The notes under the pieces are model-generated. The model worked only from the letters and a program-made list of their open reading frames with translations, did not search any database and was not told the origin of the DNA. A stretch of DNA of 34,298 nucleotides, from assembly GCA_964458275.1 (NCBI GenBank), contig CAYWIE010000024.1, positions 1-34,298 on the forward strand, in the 5' to 3' direction. This stretch comes from HGM04593 sp964458275. GTDB taxonomy: Bacteria > Bacteroidota > Bacteroidia > Bacteroidales > Bacteroidaceae. This document shows, one piece after another, positions 16,340 to 26,800 of this stretch (positions are counted from its first letter, which is position 1; each line of letters opens with the position of its first letter). The position numbers and the translations under genes are program-made.

Positions 16340-16822
16340 TCAGCTCAAAAAATCAGTATCGAAAGAGAGAGGCAACAGTTCCTTTGCCCCACCCTCTATA
16401 ATATAACATCCATCCCTGCCATACAATACTATTCGCATGGCAGACTTGTGGCGACTCTCCATTTCGAGCATCACCTGCCTGCAAGCTCCGCAAGGAACTA
16501 TCGGGCGCGACAGCTCGCCATCGGCAGTGCGGGCAGCAATGGCCATTGACTTCACAGCCCTGTCTGGATAATTTGCACCGGCATTGAACAGAACCACACG
16601 CTCGGCACAAAGCCCTGACGGATATGCCACATTCTCCTGATTGTTACCACTGAGGATTGTTCCGGATTCAAGTTCCACGGCAGCACCTACATTGAAACGC
16701 GAATATGGTGCATAGCTGTTCCTTGCCGCATTGCGGGCGGCATCCACAAGAAAGCGGTCATCATCACTCAGTTCACCGTATGGGCAGACCTTTACCTTAG
16801 TCTGCAATATTATCTCTTTCAT
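16340..16822 (-). CDS. cdd: cytidine deaminase
   Basis: Deaminates cytidine and deoxycytidine to uridine forms in pyrimidine salvage. The 160-residue product has the zinc-site motifs CAE at 72-74 (Cys72 ligand, Glu74 proton shuttle) and PCGAC at 110-114 (Cys111 and Cys114 ligands), plus the substrate segment YSRFNVGAAVE. Length fits the homotetrameric form. It begins three bases after the stop of the TolC-like gene, so it appears to be read through from the efflux operon, with no separate promoter visible. Confidence 0.96.
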   Translation of the reverse strand: MKEIILQTKVKVCPYGELSDDDRFLVDAARNAARNSYAPYSRFNVGAAVELESGTILSGNNQENVAYPSGLCAERVVLFNAGANYPDRAVKSMAIAARTADGELSRPIVPCGACRQVMLEMESRHKSAMRIVLYGRDGCYIIEGGAKELLPLSFDTDFLS

Positions 16823-16825
16823 GGT

Positions 16826-18148
16826 TTATTCCATATATACCATTATGGTGCCGCTTATCTGCAAAAGAGATATTTCGCACAGTTTCGTATTGTACTCAGC
16901 AACAAGTATGCGCTCCTCTGCATCGAGCAGACTCATCTGCGCCTCGCGCATCTCAATGCCGGAAAGGTCGCCCAAGAGGTATCTCTCGTGTGCCATTTCG
17001 TAATTCTCGCGGGCAGCAAGCACATTCATCTTTTCGAGAGCAAGCAGTTTCTTGTTGTTCTCATAAGCCTGCCAAAGGTCGCTCAGGTCGGCATAGAGCG
17101 AAAGTTCGAGGTCCTGCTTTTCGAGCTCGGCGTTGCGGATGGCAATCTTGGCATTGCGGCGTTCGCGGCTTCTGTTGCCGTCAAAGAGTTTGAATCCCAT
17201 TGTTACTCCGAAGTCGGCACCCCACTCTTTGCGCTTTTCCGTTGCACCTGTTTCATATTTATTCTGCGTGTAGCCGTATCCGGCATTAAGGCTCAGATAA
17301 GGATAGTCGCGCGAACGGATGCTCCTGAGGTCAGCCTCGGCAATTCTTTTCTCCTGAGCAGCAATCAGCAACGAAGCATTGTTCTGCATTGTCGATTCCC
17401 ACAGTTTGTCAAAATTCAGAGGGCGGTTGACATCGACCATTGTATCAACAACAGAAAACTCCTTGTCAATGTTGCTCTCAGCCATAAGTTCCTGCAGACG
17501 AATACGCGATGTTGCAAGCAGCTCGTTCTGCTTGACGCTCTCGGCACTGTCGGCATTGAAATCGACACGCGCCTGCAAAAGGTCGAGACGCGAATTGTCG
17601 CCAATCGCATATCTGGCATGTACTATTCGCAGACGTTCACGCGACAACTGCACTGCATAGTTCAGGTTGCGCATGCGTGCACGCTGCTGCACAAAATTGT
17701 AGTACTCAGCTGTCAGCTTTGCCACATAATCCTCAACAGCCAGACGTGTCTGTGTCTCGCTTTGCAGCTTGAGTTCACGCAAACGGTTGTAGTCCGCCTG
17801 CATCTTGAAACCGTCGAAAATCTTCCATTGCACATCCACTCCGGCACGCAATGTGTGGTCGGTTATGTTGCGCAGTTTGCTCACCGAACCATCTTCGCGC
17901 GCGGTATTGTCGCTGTTGTCGAGCGTTCCGCTGTATCCGGCACTGATGTCAGCCTTAGGCAACATTCCTGCATTTGCCCATGTTGCATTGTTTTCTGCAA
18001 TCTGCTGGTTGTTGCGGATGATTCTGAGAGAATAGTTGTTTTCGAGTCCTCTTTCGAGACAAGCCTTCAGATTGTTGGTCTCTTGGGCAGATGTCTGCAT
18101 AGCCGCAAGAACAAATGCGGCTGCATATATAAGTCTGTTAATTTTCAT
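16826..18148 (-). CDS. TolC-like outer-membrane efflux channel
   Basis: Outer-membrane factor of a tripartite pump. The chosen ATG at 18146-18148 gives 440 residues with a signal peptide (MKINRLIYAAAFVLAAMQTSA); an upstream in-frame start at 18244 would put 32 unrelated residues before it and overlap the pump gene heavily. Two repeats of the OEP family are visible, each a long helical stretch with Ala/Gln/Arg heptads (for example ERLRIVHARYAIGDNSRLDLLQARVDFN and the later YEMAHERYLLGDLSGIEMREAQ, both given only as region labels). It overlaps the end of the RND gene by 11 nt, in the adaptor-pump-channel order. Confidence 0.93.
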   Translation of the reverse strand: MKINRLIYAAAFVLAAMQTSAQETNNLKACLERGLENNYSLRIIRNNQQIAENNATWANAGMLPKADISAGYSGTLDNSDNTAREDGSVSKLRNITDHTLRAGVDVQWKIFDGFKMQADYNRLRELKLQSETQTRLAVEDYVAKLTAEYYNFVQQRARMRNLNYAVQLSRERLRIVHARYAIGDNSRLDLLQARVDFNADSAESVKQNELLATSRIRLQELMAESNIDKEFSVVDTMVDVNRPLNFDKLWESTMQNNASLLIAAQEKRIAEADLRSIRSRDYPYLSLNAGYGYTQNKYETGATEKRKEWGADFGVTMGFKLFDGNRSRERRNAKIAIRNAELEKQDLELSLYADLSDLWQAYENNKKLLALEKMNVLAARENYEMAHERYLLGDLSGIEMREAQMSLLDAEERILVAEYNTKLCEISLLQISGTIMVYME

Positions 18149-21100
18149 TATTGTTTTTATTAGCAAGATTGGTCGATACGAATGAATAAATTGTAGGAAC
18201 GATGTACATTGTGAGCAGTGTGGAGATGAGCATGCCTCCGACAACGGCAGTTCCCATTGCTATACGGCCGTTACAGCCCTCACCCGATGCAAACATCAGG
18301 GGCAGAAGTCCGAGAATGGTCGATGCACTTGTCATGAGGATGGGACGCAGACGAAGCACAGAAGCCTCGCGTATAGCCATCATCTTGTCTACTCCAGCCT
18401 TCTGCTTTTGGTTGGCAAACTCAACAATAAGAATACCGTTCTTTGCAACAAGTCCTATGAGCATGATTATACCTATCTGACTGAAGATATTCATAGTCTG
18501 TCCGCCGACAACCATAAATATAAGTGCACCACAGATGGCAAGAGGCACTGTGAGCATAATGATGAACGGGTCCTTGAAACTCTCGAACTGAGCGGCAAGA
18601 ATCAGATATATGAGTACAAGTGCAAGCGTGAAAGCAAACATAAGGCTCGACGAACTTTCGCGGAACTCCTTTGAGTCTCCCGCAAGTGCAGTGCGGAATG
18701 AGTCGTCAAGAGTGCTTGCAGCTATTTTGTCCATTTCGTCGAGACCGTCACCGATGGTCTTTCCCTCGGCAAGTCCTGCCGACACGGTTGCCGACACGAA
18801 TCGGTTGTAGCGGTAAAGCTTAGGCGGTGCAATGCCCTCGATAAGTTCCACAAGGTTCTCCATCTGTATCATATCTCCGTTGCTTCCGCGCATGTAGATA
18901 GATTTGAGGTTCGAGGGAGTGTTGCGCTGCTGGCGATTGATTTCGCCCACAATCTCATACTGCTTTCCGTTGAGATAGAGATAACCCAAGCGCTGACCGC
19001 TGAGACCGTATTGCAGTGTCTGTGCAATGTCCTTTGTGCTTACACCCATCAGGTTCGCCTTTTCGCGATTAATTTCGATGCGCAGTTCGGGCTTGCTGAA
19101 TTTGAGGTCGACGTCAGCCATCTGGAAGACCGGACTGTCATAGACCTTTGCCATGAACTTGGGCAGCACCTCTTGCAGTTTCTCTATGCTTGTTGCCTGA
19201 AGCACATACTGCACAGGCATACCTCCTCGACGTCCGCCGAAAGTAGAACGCTGCTGCACAAAGGCGCGGGCATCGGTCTTTCCGCGAACTGCCTTAGAGA
19301 GCTTTTCGGCAACCTCCATCTGGGTATAGTCGCGATCCTTTAGGTCTTTCAGTGTAATCTGAATATTGCCGCCGCCATCCGACACGCGGGCAGTGATAAA
19401 ATCAGCATCGGGCATTATCGAGTCTGCCATACGGCTGATGTCCTCAGTGTAGTCGCGCATATATTCGTAAGTAACGCCCTCGGCACCCATTGTGCGTATT
19501 GTGATGCTCGAACGGTCTTCGAGAGGTGCCATTTCCGAAGGAATGGTACTCCACATCCAACCGATGCCGATGAATGACAACACCATTATCACTATCGACA
19601 CATAGCGGCGGCGCAGGAACCAGTTGAGGCTTCGGGCGTAGTAGCTGTTAAGCCCTTCGAAGAAAGGCTCAGTCTTGCGATAGAACCACCCTTGTTTCTC
19701 GCGTCGTACAAGAAGCTTGGTAGCGAGCATAGGTGTAAAGGTGAGTGCCGCAAAAGAAGAGATTATCACCGAACCTGCAACCACAAAACTGAATTCGCGG
19801 AAAAGTCGTCCGGTCGTTCCCTCCATAAAGACTATGGGGAAGAACACTGCAAGCAGTGTGATGGTTGTAGAAATGACAGCGAAGAAAATCTCCTTTGCGC
19901 CCTCGATTCCGGCAGCAATCGGGCGCATTCCGCGCTCTATTCTGATGTATATGTTCTCCGTCATTACAATAGCGTCGTCAACCACAAGTCCCACCGAAAG
20001 CACGATAGCAAGCATCGAAAGCACATTGATGGAGAAGCCGCAGACATACATTATGAAGAACGCTCCCACAAGCGACACGGGAATAACAATACAAGGCACA
20101 AGCGTTACGCGCCAGTCGCGCAGGAATAGGAAGATGATGATGATTACAAGCACAAATGCCTCGTAAACAGTGCTTTTAACCTCGTCGATAGAAGCGCGGA
20201 TGAACTTTGTGTTGTCGAATCCGTAGTTATAGGTTACATCTTCGGGAAGGTCCTTCTTCATCTTCTCCATGCGGTCGTACACCGCTTCGGCAATGTTTAT
20301 GTGGTTGGCTCCCGGTTGGGGAATGACTACAACACCCACCATAGGCACGCCGTTCATCTTCATGTAGCTTTTGAGGTCGCGTGCGCTCAGTTCGGCACGG
20401 CCTATGTCGCTGAAGCGTATCACACGGCCTTCGTTGTGCTTAATGACTATGTTGTTGAACTCATCGGTCGTGTGCATCAATCCGAGCGTACGTATCGCAA
20501 GCTCTACATTGTCGCCCTCGATGCTGCCCGACGGCAGTTCCACATTCTCCTTGTCGAGCGCATTCTTGACATCCATCGGTGTTACACCGTAACCCGACAT
20601 TTTCACCGGATCGAGCCACAGACGCATGCAGTAACGCTTTTCGCCCCAGATTGAGACACTGCTCACCTCAGGGATAGTCTGCAACTGCTCCTTTACCGTA
20701 AGGTCGGCAATCTCGCTTATTTCGAGCAACGAACGCTTCTCGCTCTGTATTGCCACCATAAGGATAGGCGAAGCATCAGCATCAGCCTTTGAAACGGTGG
20801 GAGGGTCGCAGTCGCGCGGCAAATATCTTTGGGCACGCGACACCTTGTCGCGCACGTCGTTTGCAGCAGTTTCGAGGTCTACCGAGAGTTCGAATTCCAC
20901 TGTGATGCGGCTCTGTCCCTGCTGGCTCACACTTGTGAGCGAACGTATGCCGGGGATACCGTTGATATTCTGTTCGAGCGGCTCTGTTATCTGATTCTCT
21001 ATAACATCGGCATTTGCTCCGGGATAGGAGCATGACACCGAAATTATCGGATTGTCGACCGACGGATATTCTCTGACGCCGAGACTCACATAACCTATGA

Positions 21101-21176
21101 GACCGAAAAGCACTATAATAAGTGTCAGCACTGTTGCGAGTACCGGACGCCGTATGCTAAGTTCTGAAATATTCAT
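18138..21176 (-). CDS. RND-family efflux pump, HAE1/AcrB-like
   Basis: Proton-driven inner-membrane exporter of 1012 residues. It begins with MNISELSIRRPVLATVL, the first transmembrane helix of the family, followed by a periplasmic loop with GVREYPSVDNPIISV. The TM4 acidic pair is in VGLVVDDAIVMTENI and the TM10 lysine in GLVAKNGILIVEFANQ, so the proton relay is intact. Two large periplasmic loops and 12 membrane helices are evident from the hydrophobic pattern. The gene lies 27 nt behind the adaptor and overlaps the channel gene. Drugs, bile salts or lipids are all possible substrates. Confidence 0.96.
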   Translation of the reverse strand: MNISELSIRRPVLATVLTLIIVLFGLIGYVSLGVREYPSVDNPIISVSCSYPGANADVIENQITEPLEQNINGIPGIRSLTSVSQQGQSRITVEFELSVDLETAANDVRDKVSRAQRYLPRDCDPPTVSKADADASPILMVAIQSEKRSLLEISEIADLTVKEQLQTIPEVSSVSIWGEKRYCMRLWLDPVKMSGYGVTPMDVKNALDKENVELPSGSIEGDNVELAIRTLGLMHTTDEFNNIVIKHNEGRVIRFSDIGRAELSARDLKSYMKMNGVPMVGVVVIPQPGANHINIAEAVYDRMEKMKKDLPEDVTYNYGFDNTKFIRASIDEVKSTVYEAFVLVIIIIFLFLRDWRVTLVPCIVIPVSLVGAFFIMYVCGFSINVLSMLAIVLSVGLVVDDAIVMTENIYIRIERGMRPIAAGIEGAKEIFFAVISTTITLLAVFFPIVFMEGTTGRLFREFSFVVAGSVIISSFAALTFTPMLATKLLVRREKQGWFYRKTEPFFEGLNSYYARSLNWFLRRRYVSIVIMVLSFIGIGWMWSTIPSEMAPLEDRSSITIRTMGAEGVTYEYMRDYTEDISRMADSIMPDADFITARVSDGGGNIQITLKDLKDRDYTQMEVAEKLSKAVRGKTDARAFVQQRSTFGGRRGGMPVQYVLQATSIEKLQEVLPKFMAKVYDSPVFQMADVDLKFSKPELRIEINREKANLMGVSTKDIAQTLQYGLSGQRLGYLYLNGKQYEIVGEINRQQRNTPSNLKSIYMRGSNGDMIQMENLVELIEGIAPPKLYRYNRFVSATVSAGLAEGKTIGDGLDEMDKIAASTLDDSFRTALAGDSKEFRESSSSLMFAFTLALVLIYLILAAQFESFKDPFIIMLTVPLAICGALIFMVVGGQTMNIFSQIGIIMLIGLVAKNGILIVEFANQKQKAGVDKMMAIREASVLRLRPILMTSASTILGLLPLMFASGEGCNGRIAMGTAVVGGMLISTLLTMYIVPTIYSFVSTNLANKNNNEN

Positions 21177-21203
21177 ACTCTGACTTCTTTTGGGAGGTTA
21201 CTT

Positions 21204-22283
21204 CTATTTGCTTACATTGTCGAGTATGACCTTTTGTCCTGTACGCAGCTGCATCGTACCCGTAGTGATTACAGTATCGCCTGCCGCGAGGCCTTCGATT
21301 ACCTGAACAAGCGACTCTGTGCGAACGCCTTTCTTAATCTCTACAGGCACCGCCTTTCCGCTTTTATAAAGGAAGACCTTGTCGATACCCATTTCGGAAA
21401 CGATTGCCTGACTGGGTACTGCAAGAGTCTTTTCGAAGGTCTGTGTGGTGAGTGCGACGCTCACGTATCGTCCCGGATAGAGACGGCCGTCCGAATTGTC
21501 GTAAAGAGCACGCACTCCGAATGTACGTGTTTCGCTGTTTACGTGGGAGTCTACCGCATAGATTTCGGCTCTTTTCTCCTTGAGGTCGCCCTCCACAGTG
21601 AATGTAAGAGGAATACCAGCCTTGATTGTTCCTGCATATCTTTCGGGAACGGCAAAATCTATTTTCAGAGGATTGGTCTTTGTCAGTTTGGCAATTGTGA
21701 TTGTAGGCGAAGCGTATGTTCCCGTACTCACTTGACGCAGACCGATGATGCCGTCAAACGGTGCGCGAAGCTCGGTAAGCTCTATGTTTGCCGATACTTT
21801 GTCAATCTCTGCCTGAAGGGTTGCAAGATTGGTCTCTGCCTCTTGGAAAGCCTCCTGACTGACAGCCTCCTTTTCCAACAACGCATTCTGACGGTAGAGA
21901 CGGTCGGTGTACAGTTTCAACTGCGATTTCAATTTTCTCAGTTCCGCCTGCAAGGGAGCATCGTTGATTTTTGCTAAAAGGTCGCCTTTAGACACGCGTG
22001 TACCCTCCTTGAAGAAGATGTCTGTTATTTTTCCTGAAGTTTCGAACGAAAGGTCAACCTCCTCGTCGGGGAGAATACTTCCGCTGACAAAAAATTCGTC
22101 CGAAATGACAGTTTCGTCAAGCACAACGGCTTTTACATTCAAATCGCGGCTCTGTTTGCCTTTTGCAGGAGCCTTTTCCTTAATCTCTTCATTTACCTGC
22201 GGGGTGAATGTACGGATGCCCAACACGGTCGCAAGACCGGCAACCGCAACTGTTACTACTCCCCATTTGATATATTTATTCAT
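21204..22283 (-). CDS. RND efflux periplasmic adaptor (membrane fusion protein)
   Basis: Links the RND pump with the outer-membrane channel. The 359-residue product has one N-terminal hydrophobic helix (IKWGVVTVAVAGLATVLGI) and then the HlyD-like order: barrel-sandwich half (GKITDIFFKEGTRVSKGDLLAKI), an alpha hairpin (about residues 110-165), the second lipoyl half (LRAPFDGIIGLRQVSTGTY) and beta-barrel and membrane-proximal domains. It is the first gene of the four-gene efflux-cdd unit. The 226-nt gap to the divergent SIR2/TIR gene must hold its promoter, but no clear TAnnTTTG is seen on this strand and no regulator gene is next to it. Confidence 0.94.
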   Translation of the reverse strand: MNKYIKWGVVTVAVAGLATVLGIRTFTPQVNEEIKEKAPAKGKQSRDLNVKAVVLDETVISDEFFVSGSILPDEEVDLSFETSGKITDIFFKEGTRVSKGDLLAKINDAPLQAELRKLKSQLKLYTDRLYRQNALLEKEAVSQEAFQEAETNLATLQAEIDKVSANIELTELRAPFDGIIGLRQVSTGTYASPTITIAKLTKTNPLKIDFAVPERYAGTIKAGIPLTFTVEGDLKEKRAEIYAVDSHVNSETRTFGVRALYDNSDGRLYPGRYVSVALTTQTFEKTLAVPSQAIVSEMGIDKVFLYKSGKAVPVEIKKGVRTESLVQVIEGLAAGDTVITTGTMQLRTGQKVILDNVSK

Positions 22284-22440
22284 GGTATTGTGTGTTGTGA
22301 TTTTTATTAACTTTTATTAGACACAACTAAAAACGCTTTAGTTTAAAACCGTAAACCTTTTTTAACTCACTTGTTCAAGTTTTAACCCAATTATACAGTG
22401 AGACAATTCAAACAATAAAGTTAAGAAAAATAAAAGAGTG

Positions 22441-22474
22441 TTCGAAAATTTATTGGAAAATAATTTTATATTTG
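22441..22474 (+). promoter_or_regulatory. putative promoter of the SIR2-TIR/STAND locus
   Basis: TTCG (22441-22444), 22 nt, then TATATTTG (22467-22474), 36 nt before the ATG at 22510. The spacer shares TTTATTGGAAAAT with the promoter at 13278-13310. It lies downstream of the alternative ATG at 22438, which therefore cannot be the real start from this promoter. Confidence 0.65.
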
Positions 22475-22509
22475 CAATTGCAATAAAAAATCACACACAG
22501 CACACAAAG

Positions 22510-23886
22510 ATGGCAAAGAAAATCATACGCCCCACAGATATTAAGGAGAGATATTCCCAGCGCGACGAACTTATCCCAAGCATAGTAAACGGAAACTGCA
22601 TACTTATAGTTGGCAGCGAGATAATGCTGTCAAAAGAACAGTTCCCCGAATATGACGGCGACAGCAACAAAATGCTCTTTGCCAACCTCCGGGAGTGGCT
22701 TATCGAAGAGGAAATTATTGGCAAAGAGAACAGTGCGCAAACGTTCACGCAACTTACAAAGACCACAAAGAGCATCGACGACAGAATTAAAAAATTGCTC
22801 GACGACACAGAGCAATATTCAACAGAGGAGATGCCTCCGACATTTGTCGAACTCATCAAGAGCAGATATTTCCGCACCATACTCACCACCACCATCGACC
22901 CATACATATACAACCTCATGCGGGAAGTGTGGGGAGAGGAACTCAGAGTGATGAGCGTGTTCAGCAACGCATGGGACGACGGCTACGACTATGAGTACGA
23001 AATTGAAAGAGACTCCATCATACAAACGCCGCCCACACTCTATTACATCTTCGGGAAAGCATTTCCCGACAAGAAAGACACACGCTTTGCCATCACCGAC
23101 AACGACTACATAGAGGTATTGACAAAATGGATGGGAGCCGGAGCCCCCAACAAGCTGCTGAACTACGTCCGCTCGAAGCGCATAGTTGCATTAGGCTGCA
23201 AATTCGACGACTGGTTCTTCCGGTTCTTTTGGTACCTTATGCGCGGCAACATAAAAGGGCTCACCGAAGGCGAAGTTGCCATCTCGCTCAACCCCGAATC
23301 GGAGAGCGACACCAAGCTGAAAGAGTATTTCGAGACCGGAAACATACACTTCGAACCCGATGCACGCAAATTCATCAAAGAGACACTCGAACTACTGAAA
23401 AGCCAAGAACAGAACGAAGCCGAAACAATCAAAAAGGAGCGCAAGCATGGAGAGATTTTCCTCTCATACGCCCACGAAGACTACGACGTTGTAAAGAAGA
23501 TATTCTACCGCCTCACCAAAGAGGGCTTCAAAGTATGGTTCGACAACGACAAACTGAAGGGCGGCAACAATTACGACAAAGAGATTGCCGAAGCCATAAG
23601 CGAATGTCGCATATTCATCCCCATACTCAGCGCCCGGACAGAGGAAGACCTGCAAAACGGCAACGAGAGATACTACAAAGATACTGAGTGGAAACTGGCA
23701 CAGACACACATCAACGCCGACGAGACAAGAATATCTGTCATACCGGTAAGATTGCCCGGATACGACGAACGCAACAGCGACAACTACAACAATCTGCCGC
23801 CCTGCATACAAAAAAGCAGCGTGTTCAATTTAGAGACCACCCCTATCAGCACACTCATAATAATAAACGAAAAACTCAACAAATAA
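22510..23886 (+). CDS. SIR2-like/TIR domain protein, probable immune effector
   Basis: The ATG at 22510 gives 458 residues without signal or membrane segment. Residues 25-300 resemble the SIR2_2 fold: ILIVGSE at 31-37, FRTILTTTIDPYI at 121-133 and RIVALGCKFDDWFFRFFW at 224-241. The usual catalytic Asn (TTNxD) is Thr here and the expected His-Gly is Phe-Gly in YYIFGK (178-183), so the SIR2 part may no longer cleave NAD. After a charged linker, residues 314-445 form a TIR domain beginning GEIFLSYAHEDYD; Glu393 in DTEWKLA is at the place of the catalytic Glu of NAD-cleaving TIRs. The STAND gene follows after 10 nt. I infer an antiphage or abortive-infection effector; no named system is claimed. 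Confidence 0.85.
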   Translation: MAKKIIRPTDIKERYSQRDELIPSIVNGNCILIVGSEIMLSKEQFPEYDGDSNKMLFANLREWLIEEEIIGKENSAQTFTQLTKTTKSIDDRIKKLLDDTEQYSTEEMPPTFVELIKSRYFRTILTTTIDPYIYNLMREVWGEELRVMSVFSNAWDDGYDYEYEIERDSIIQTPPTLYYIFGKAFPDKKDTRFAITDNDYIEVLTKWMGAGAPNKLLNYVRSKRIVALGCKFDDWFFRFFWYLMRGNIKGLTEGEVAISLNPESESDTKLKEYFETGNIHFEPDARKFIKETLELLKSQEQNEAETIKKERKHGEIFLSYAHEDYDVVKKIFYRLTKEGFKVWFDNDKLKGGNNYDKEIAEAISECRIFIPILSARTEEDLQNGNERYYKDTEWKLAQTHINADETRISVIPVRLPGYDERNSDNYNNLPPCIQKSSVFNLETTPISTLIIINEKLNK

Positions 23887-23896
23887 CTCCACGACC

Positions 23897-26800
23897 ATGA
23901 AAAACAATCCCTGGTTAGGCCTTGCCACCTACGACGAAGAATCCATAAGACAAGGATATAAATTCTGTGGTCGCGAAAGAGCCACAAAAGAGCTCTACTC
24001 CGTTGTTGAAAACAACATCATCACTACGCTCTACGGCAAGTCGGGCATAGGAAAATCATCGCTGCTGCAAGCAGGACTCTTCCCTCCCCTGAGAGCAAAC
24101 AACTACTTTCCCGTAATGATTCGTCTCGGCATTGGAGAGATAAACGACGGATATTGCGAGACTATAATCTCTGCCATTAAAAGCGCCATCGCCTCTGCAG
24201 GAGGCAAATGCTGCGGCACCCCACCCCCACCCTCCACCGACGAAGAGCGGCTGTGGAACTTCTTCCACCACACCGAGTTCCGCAACAGCAAGGACGAAGT
24301 GGTATTCCCGGTAATGGTACTCGACCAGTTCGAAGAGCTCTACTTCCGCGACCGCCGTCATCTGAACATCCTGCTCAAAGCCATCTACCTGCTTGTAGAC
24401 GACACTATGCTTGCCACAAGCAACGAGGAGAACATAATCAACTACCGCATAATAATATCCATACGCGAGGACGACCTCTTCCACATAGAAGAGAGCATCG
24501 ACAAGCTCCGTCTCGTCGAAATGAAATACAACCGCTACCGCCTGCGCGAACTGAGCGGCCAAGAGGCACGCGACATCATTCTGCGCCCGCAGGAGGGGCT
24601 CTTCGCCCCAAGCGACAGAGAGACCATTGCCGACACCATCATTGCAAAAGCAAAAGGCGAGAACGAGGAAATAAGCACCGCCATCCTCTCTCTTATATGC
24701 AGCCGCATATACGACACTGCCGCAACGCAAGGCGCAATCACCCTCGATACGGTATCTTCATTTTCAAAGCCGCCGAAGGCAACTTCCTTAAATCGTTCTA
24801 CGATGATATAATTAAGGAGCTTCGCTCACCGTCAAAGTGGTACTACATAGAGGACGCCCTCGTTACCGATGAAGGACGACGCAACTCTGTGCCAAAATCG
24901 GAATTCGAAAAAAGAATCCCCGATGCAGATTTCTTGTTCAAGGGCGAGAAGAGCATGCTCAGATACGTTACTCTCCCCGGCAACGACGAGCCACGTGTGG
25001 AAATCATCCACGACATGCTTGCACGACAACTGCTAAACAGCAAGAAGGAGCGCAAGCTGCAACAGCAAGCCGCAGCACTGAGAAAACAACGGTTTACTGC
25101 TGCCGCAATCATTGCTATTATACTTGCAATAGGAGCTACATTCTTTGTACAATATCGCTCTATTGTTAAAGAGCGCAATAATATGTATAAGATGCAAAGC
25201 CATTATATAACCGAAAAGGCAGAAAGACTTATAGAAAATAATGATTTAACTAATGCCATCAGAATATTACTGCCTGTACTTCCCCCAAAAACTGACAATT
25301 CAGACAGACCGCTTGTAGCTGAAACAGAATATGCATTAAGAAATACCGATTGCAGATTAACACAAGATTATATTACAGCATTGTATAGAATTACAGAATC
25401 AGAAAAGATAATGTGCGCCGAAATTAGTCCAAAAAACAAGTACATTGCAACATCAACCGGTAATAATATTAGAATTACAAATACAGATATAGGCTCAACT
25501 CAAATAACTATCAACACAGCCAATGTACATTCATTTGATTTCAGTCCTGATGAAAAATACATACTTGTAGGATATGAAAATGGAGATGTAAAATTGTGGA
25601 ACATTGAAACGGGGAAGCAAGAACAGAAAATTATAAAATGCAAATACGCAACTAAAGTACGTTTTTCCCCCAATGAAAAATACATTGTAACTGCATCTTA
25701 TGATTCAATAAAGATTTTGGATAGCAACGCAAAGAATATACAGAGAGAGATAAACATTCAAGGAGAAATTGATAATATAGAAGTTTCTCTGGATGAAAAA
25801 TATTTGGGTGTAGGATTTTATAGTTCATATGACTCTTACTATGTAAAAATATTCAACATAGAAACTGGTAAACAAGTTGGTAATACCATTAAATGTAGTT
25901 CCTTATACTACTCGTCATTCAAATTCTCTCCTACCGGCAAATACTATTTAACAATTGACAAAGAGTGTGTAAATGTTTGGGAAACAGAAACCGGAAAACT
26001 GTTCGGAGAGTTGCTAAGTGACGCCAACGATTTGAGACTACTAAGTTCATTTAAGGGTTCTCAATTTACACTGAATGAGAAATACATATATAAACTTGAT
26101 TACGATTCTGAGTATTTTTGGGATTTCAGTAATAGTAGCAATAAGATATTTCATTACAATTCTAATACTAATACTAAGATAAGTTTCTCAGATGATATAC
26201 AATGGAGCAAAGACATGAAATATTTTGTAACAAACAGAGATTTATCATCGGACCCGTATATGACTGTATATAAGCGCAATATAAAAAACAAGACCTATAA
26301 TACCAGCGATTCTTACTGGCACCAAATTAATCCTGACGGAACGCAATTCCTCACAACATCCAAAGACAGCACCTTGAGAATATGGGATGCAAATGGCAAC
26401 CAAATTGGTAAATCCATGAAACACCACAACGTAACATATAAAGCCAATTATAGTCATGATGGAAAGAACATTGTTACACACTCGGACAGCATAGCTTATG
26501 TTTGGAATGTTGAAACAAATAGTGTTTTATGCAAATTCGACTGCAAAAAAAGATTGCGAACATCTAAGTTTTCACCAAACGGCAAAAAAATTATAGTTAC
26601 GGCAGATTCAATCATTTATATCTGCGACATTGAGAATAAAACTAAAGATTCAATAGAATTAAACAACATTCCGTTGTCTGCGTCGTTTGACCCAAAAGGG
26701 AAACACATAATATTTGCTACAAGAGATTCTACAGTCATAATCTTAGATGCTGAATCAAAAAATGTGATAAACATGTTACCCAAACAGAATAATTATGTGA

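Noticed and set aside
16988..18163. 391-codon plus-strand open frame opposite the TolC-like gene
   Set aside because: Low-complexity, Cys/His/Val-rich translation with no domain; it mirrors the codon bias of the real minus-strand gene.
18149..18244. Upstream start for the TolC-like gene
   Set aside because: It would place 32 unrelated residues before a clean signal peptide and overlap the pump gene by over 100 nt.
22438..22509. Upstream start for the SIR2-TIR gene
   Set aside because: The extension spans the TATATTTG promoter box, so a message from that promoter cannot include it.
24208..24750. Upstream part of the long frame-1 open reading frame in the STAND gene
   Set aside because: The translation is Arg/His/Pro-rich nonsense while frame 2 gives clear NTPase motifs; only the part after about 24766 is real coding sequence.
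24752..24775. Programmed -1 ribosomal frameshift in the STAND gene
   Set aside because: No canonical in-phase slippery heptamer or obvious downstream structure; a lost base in the A run is simpler. Not fully excluded.
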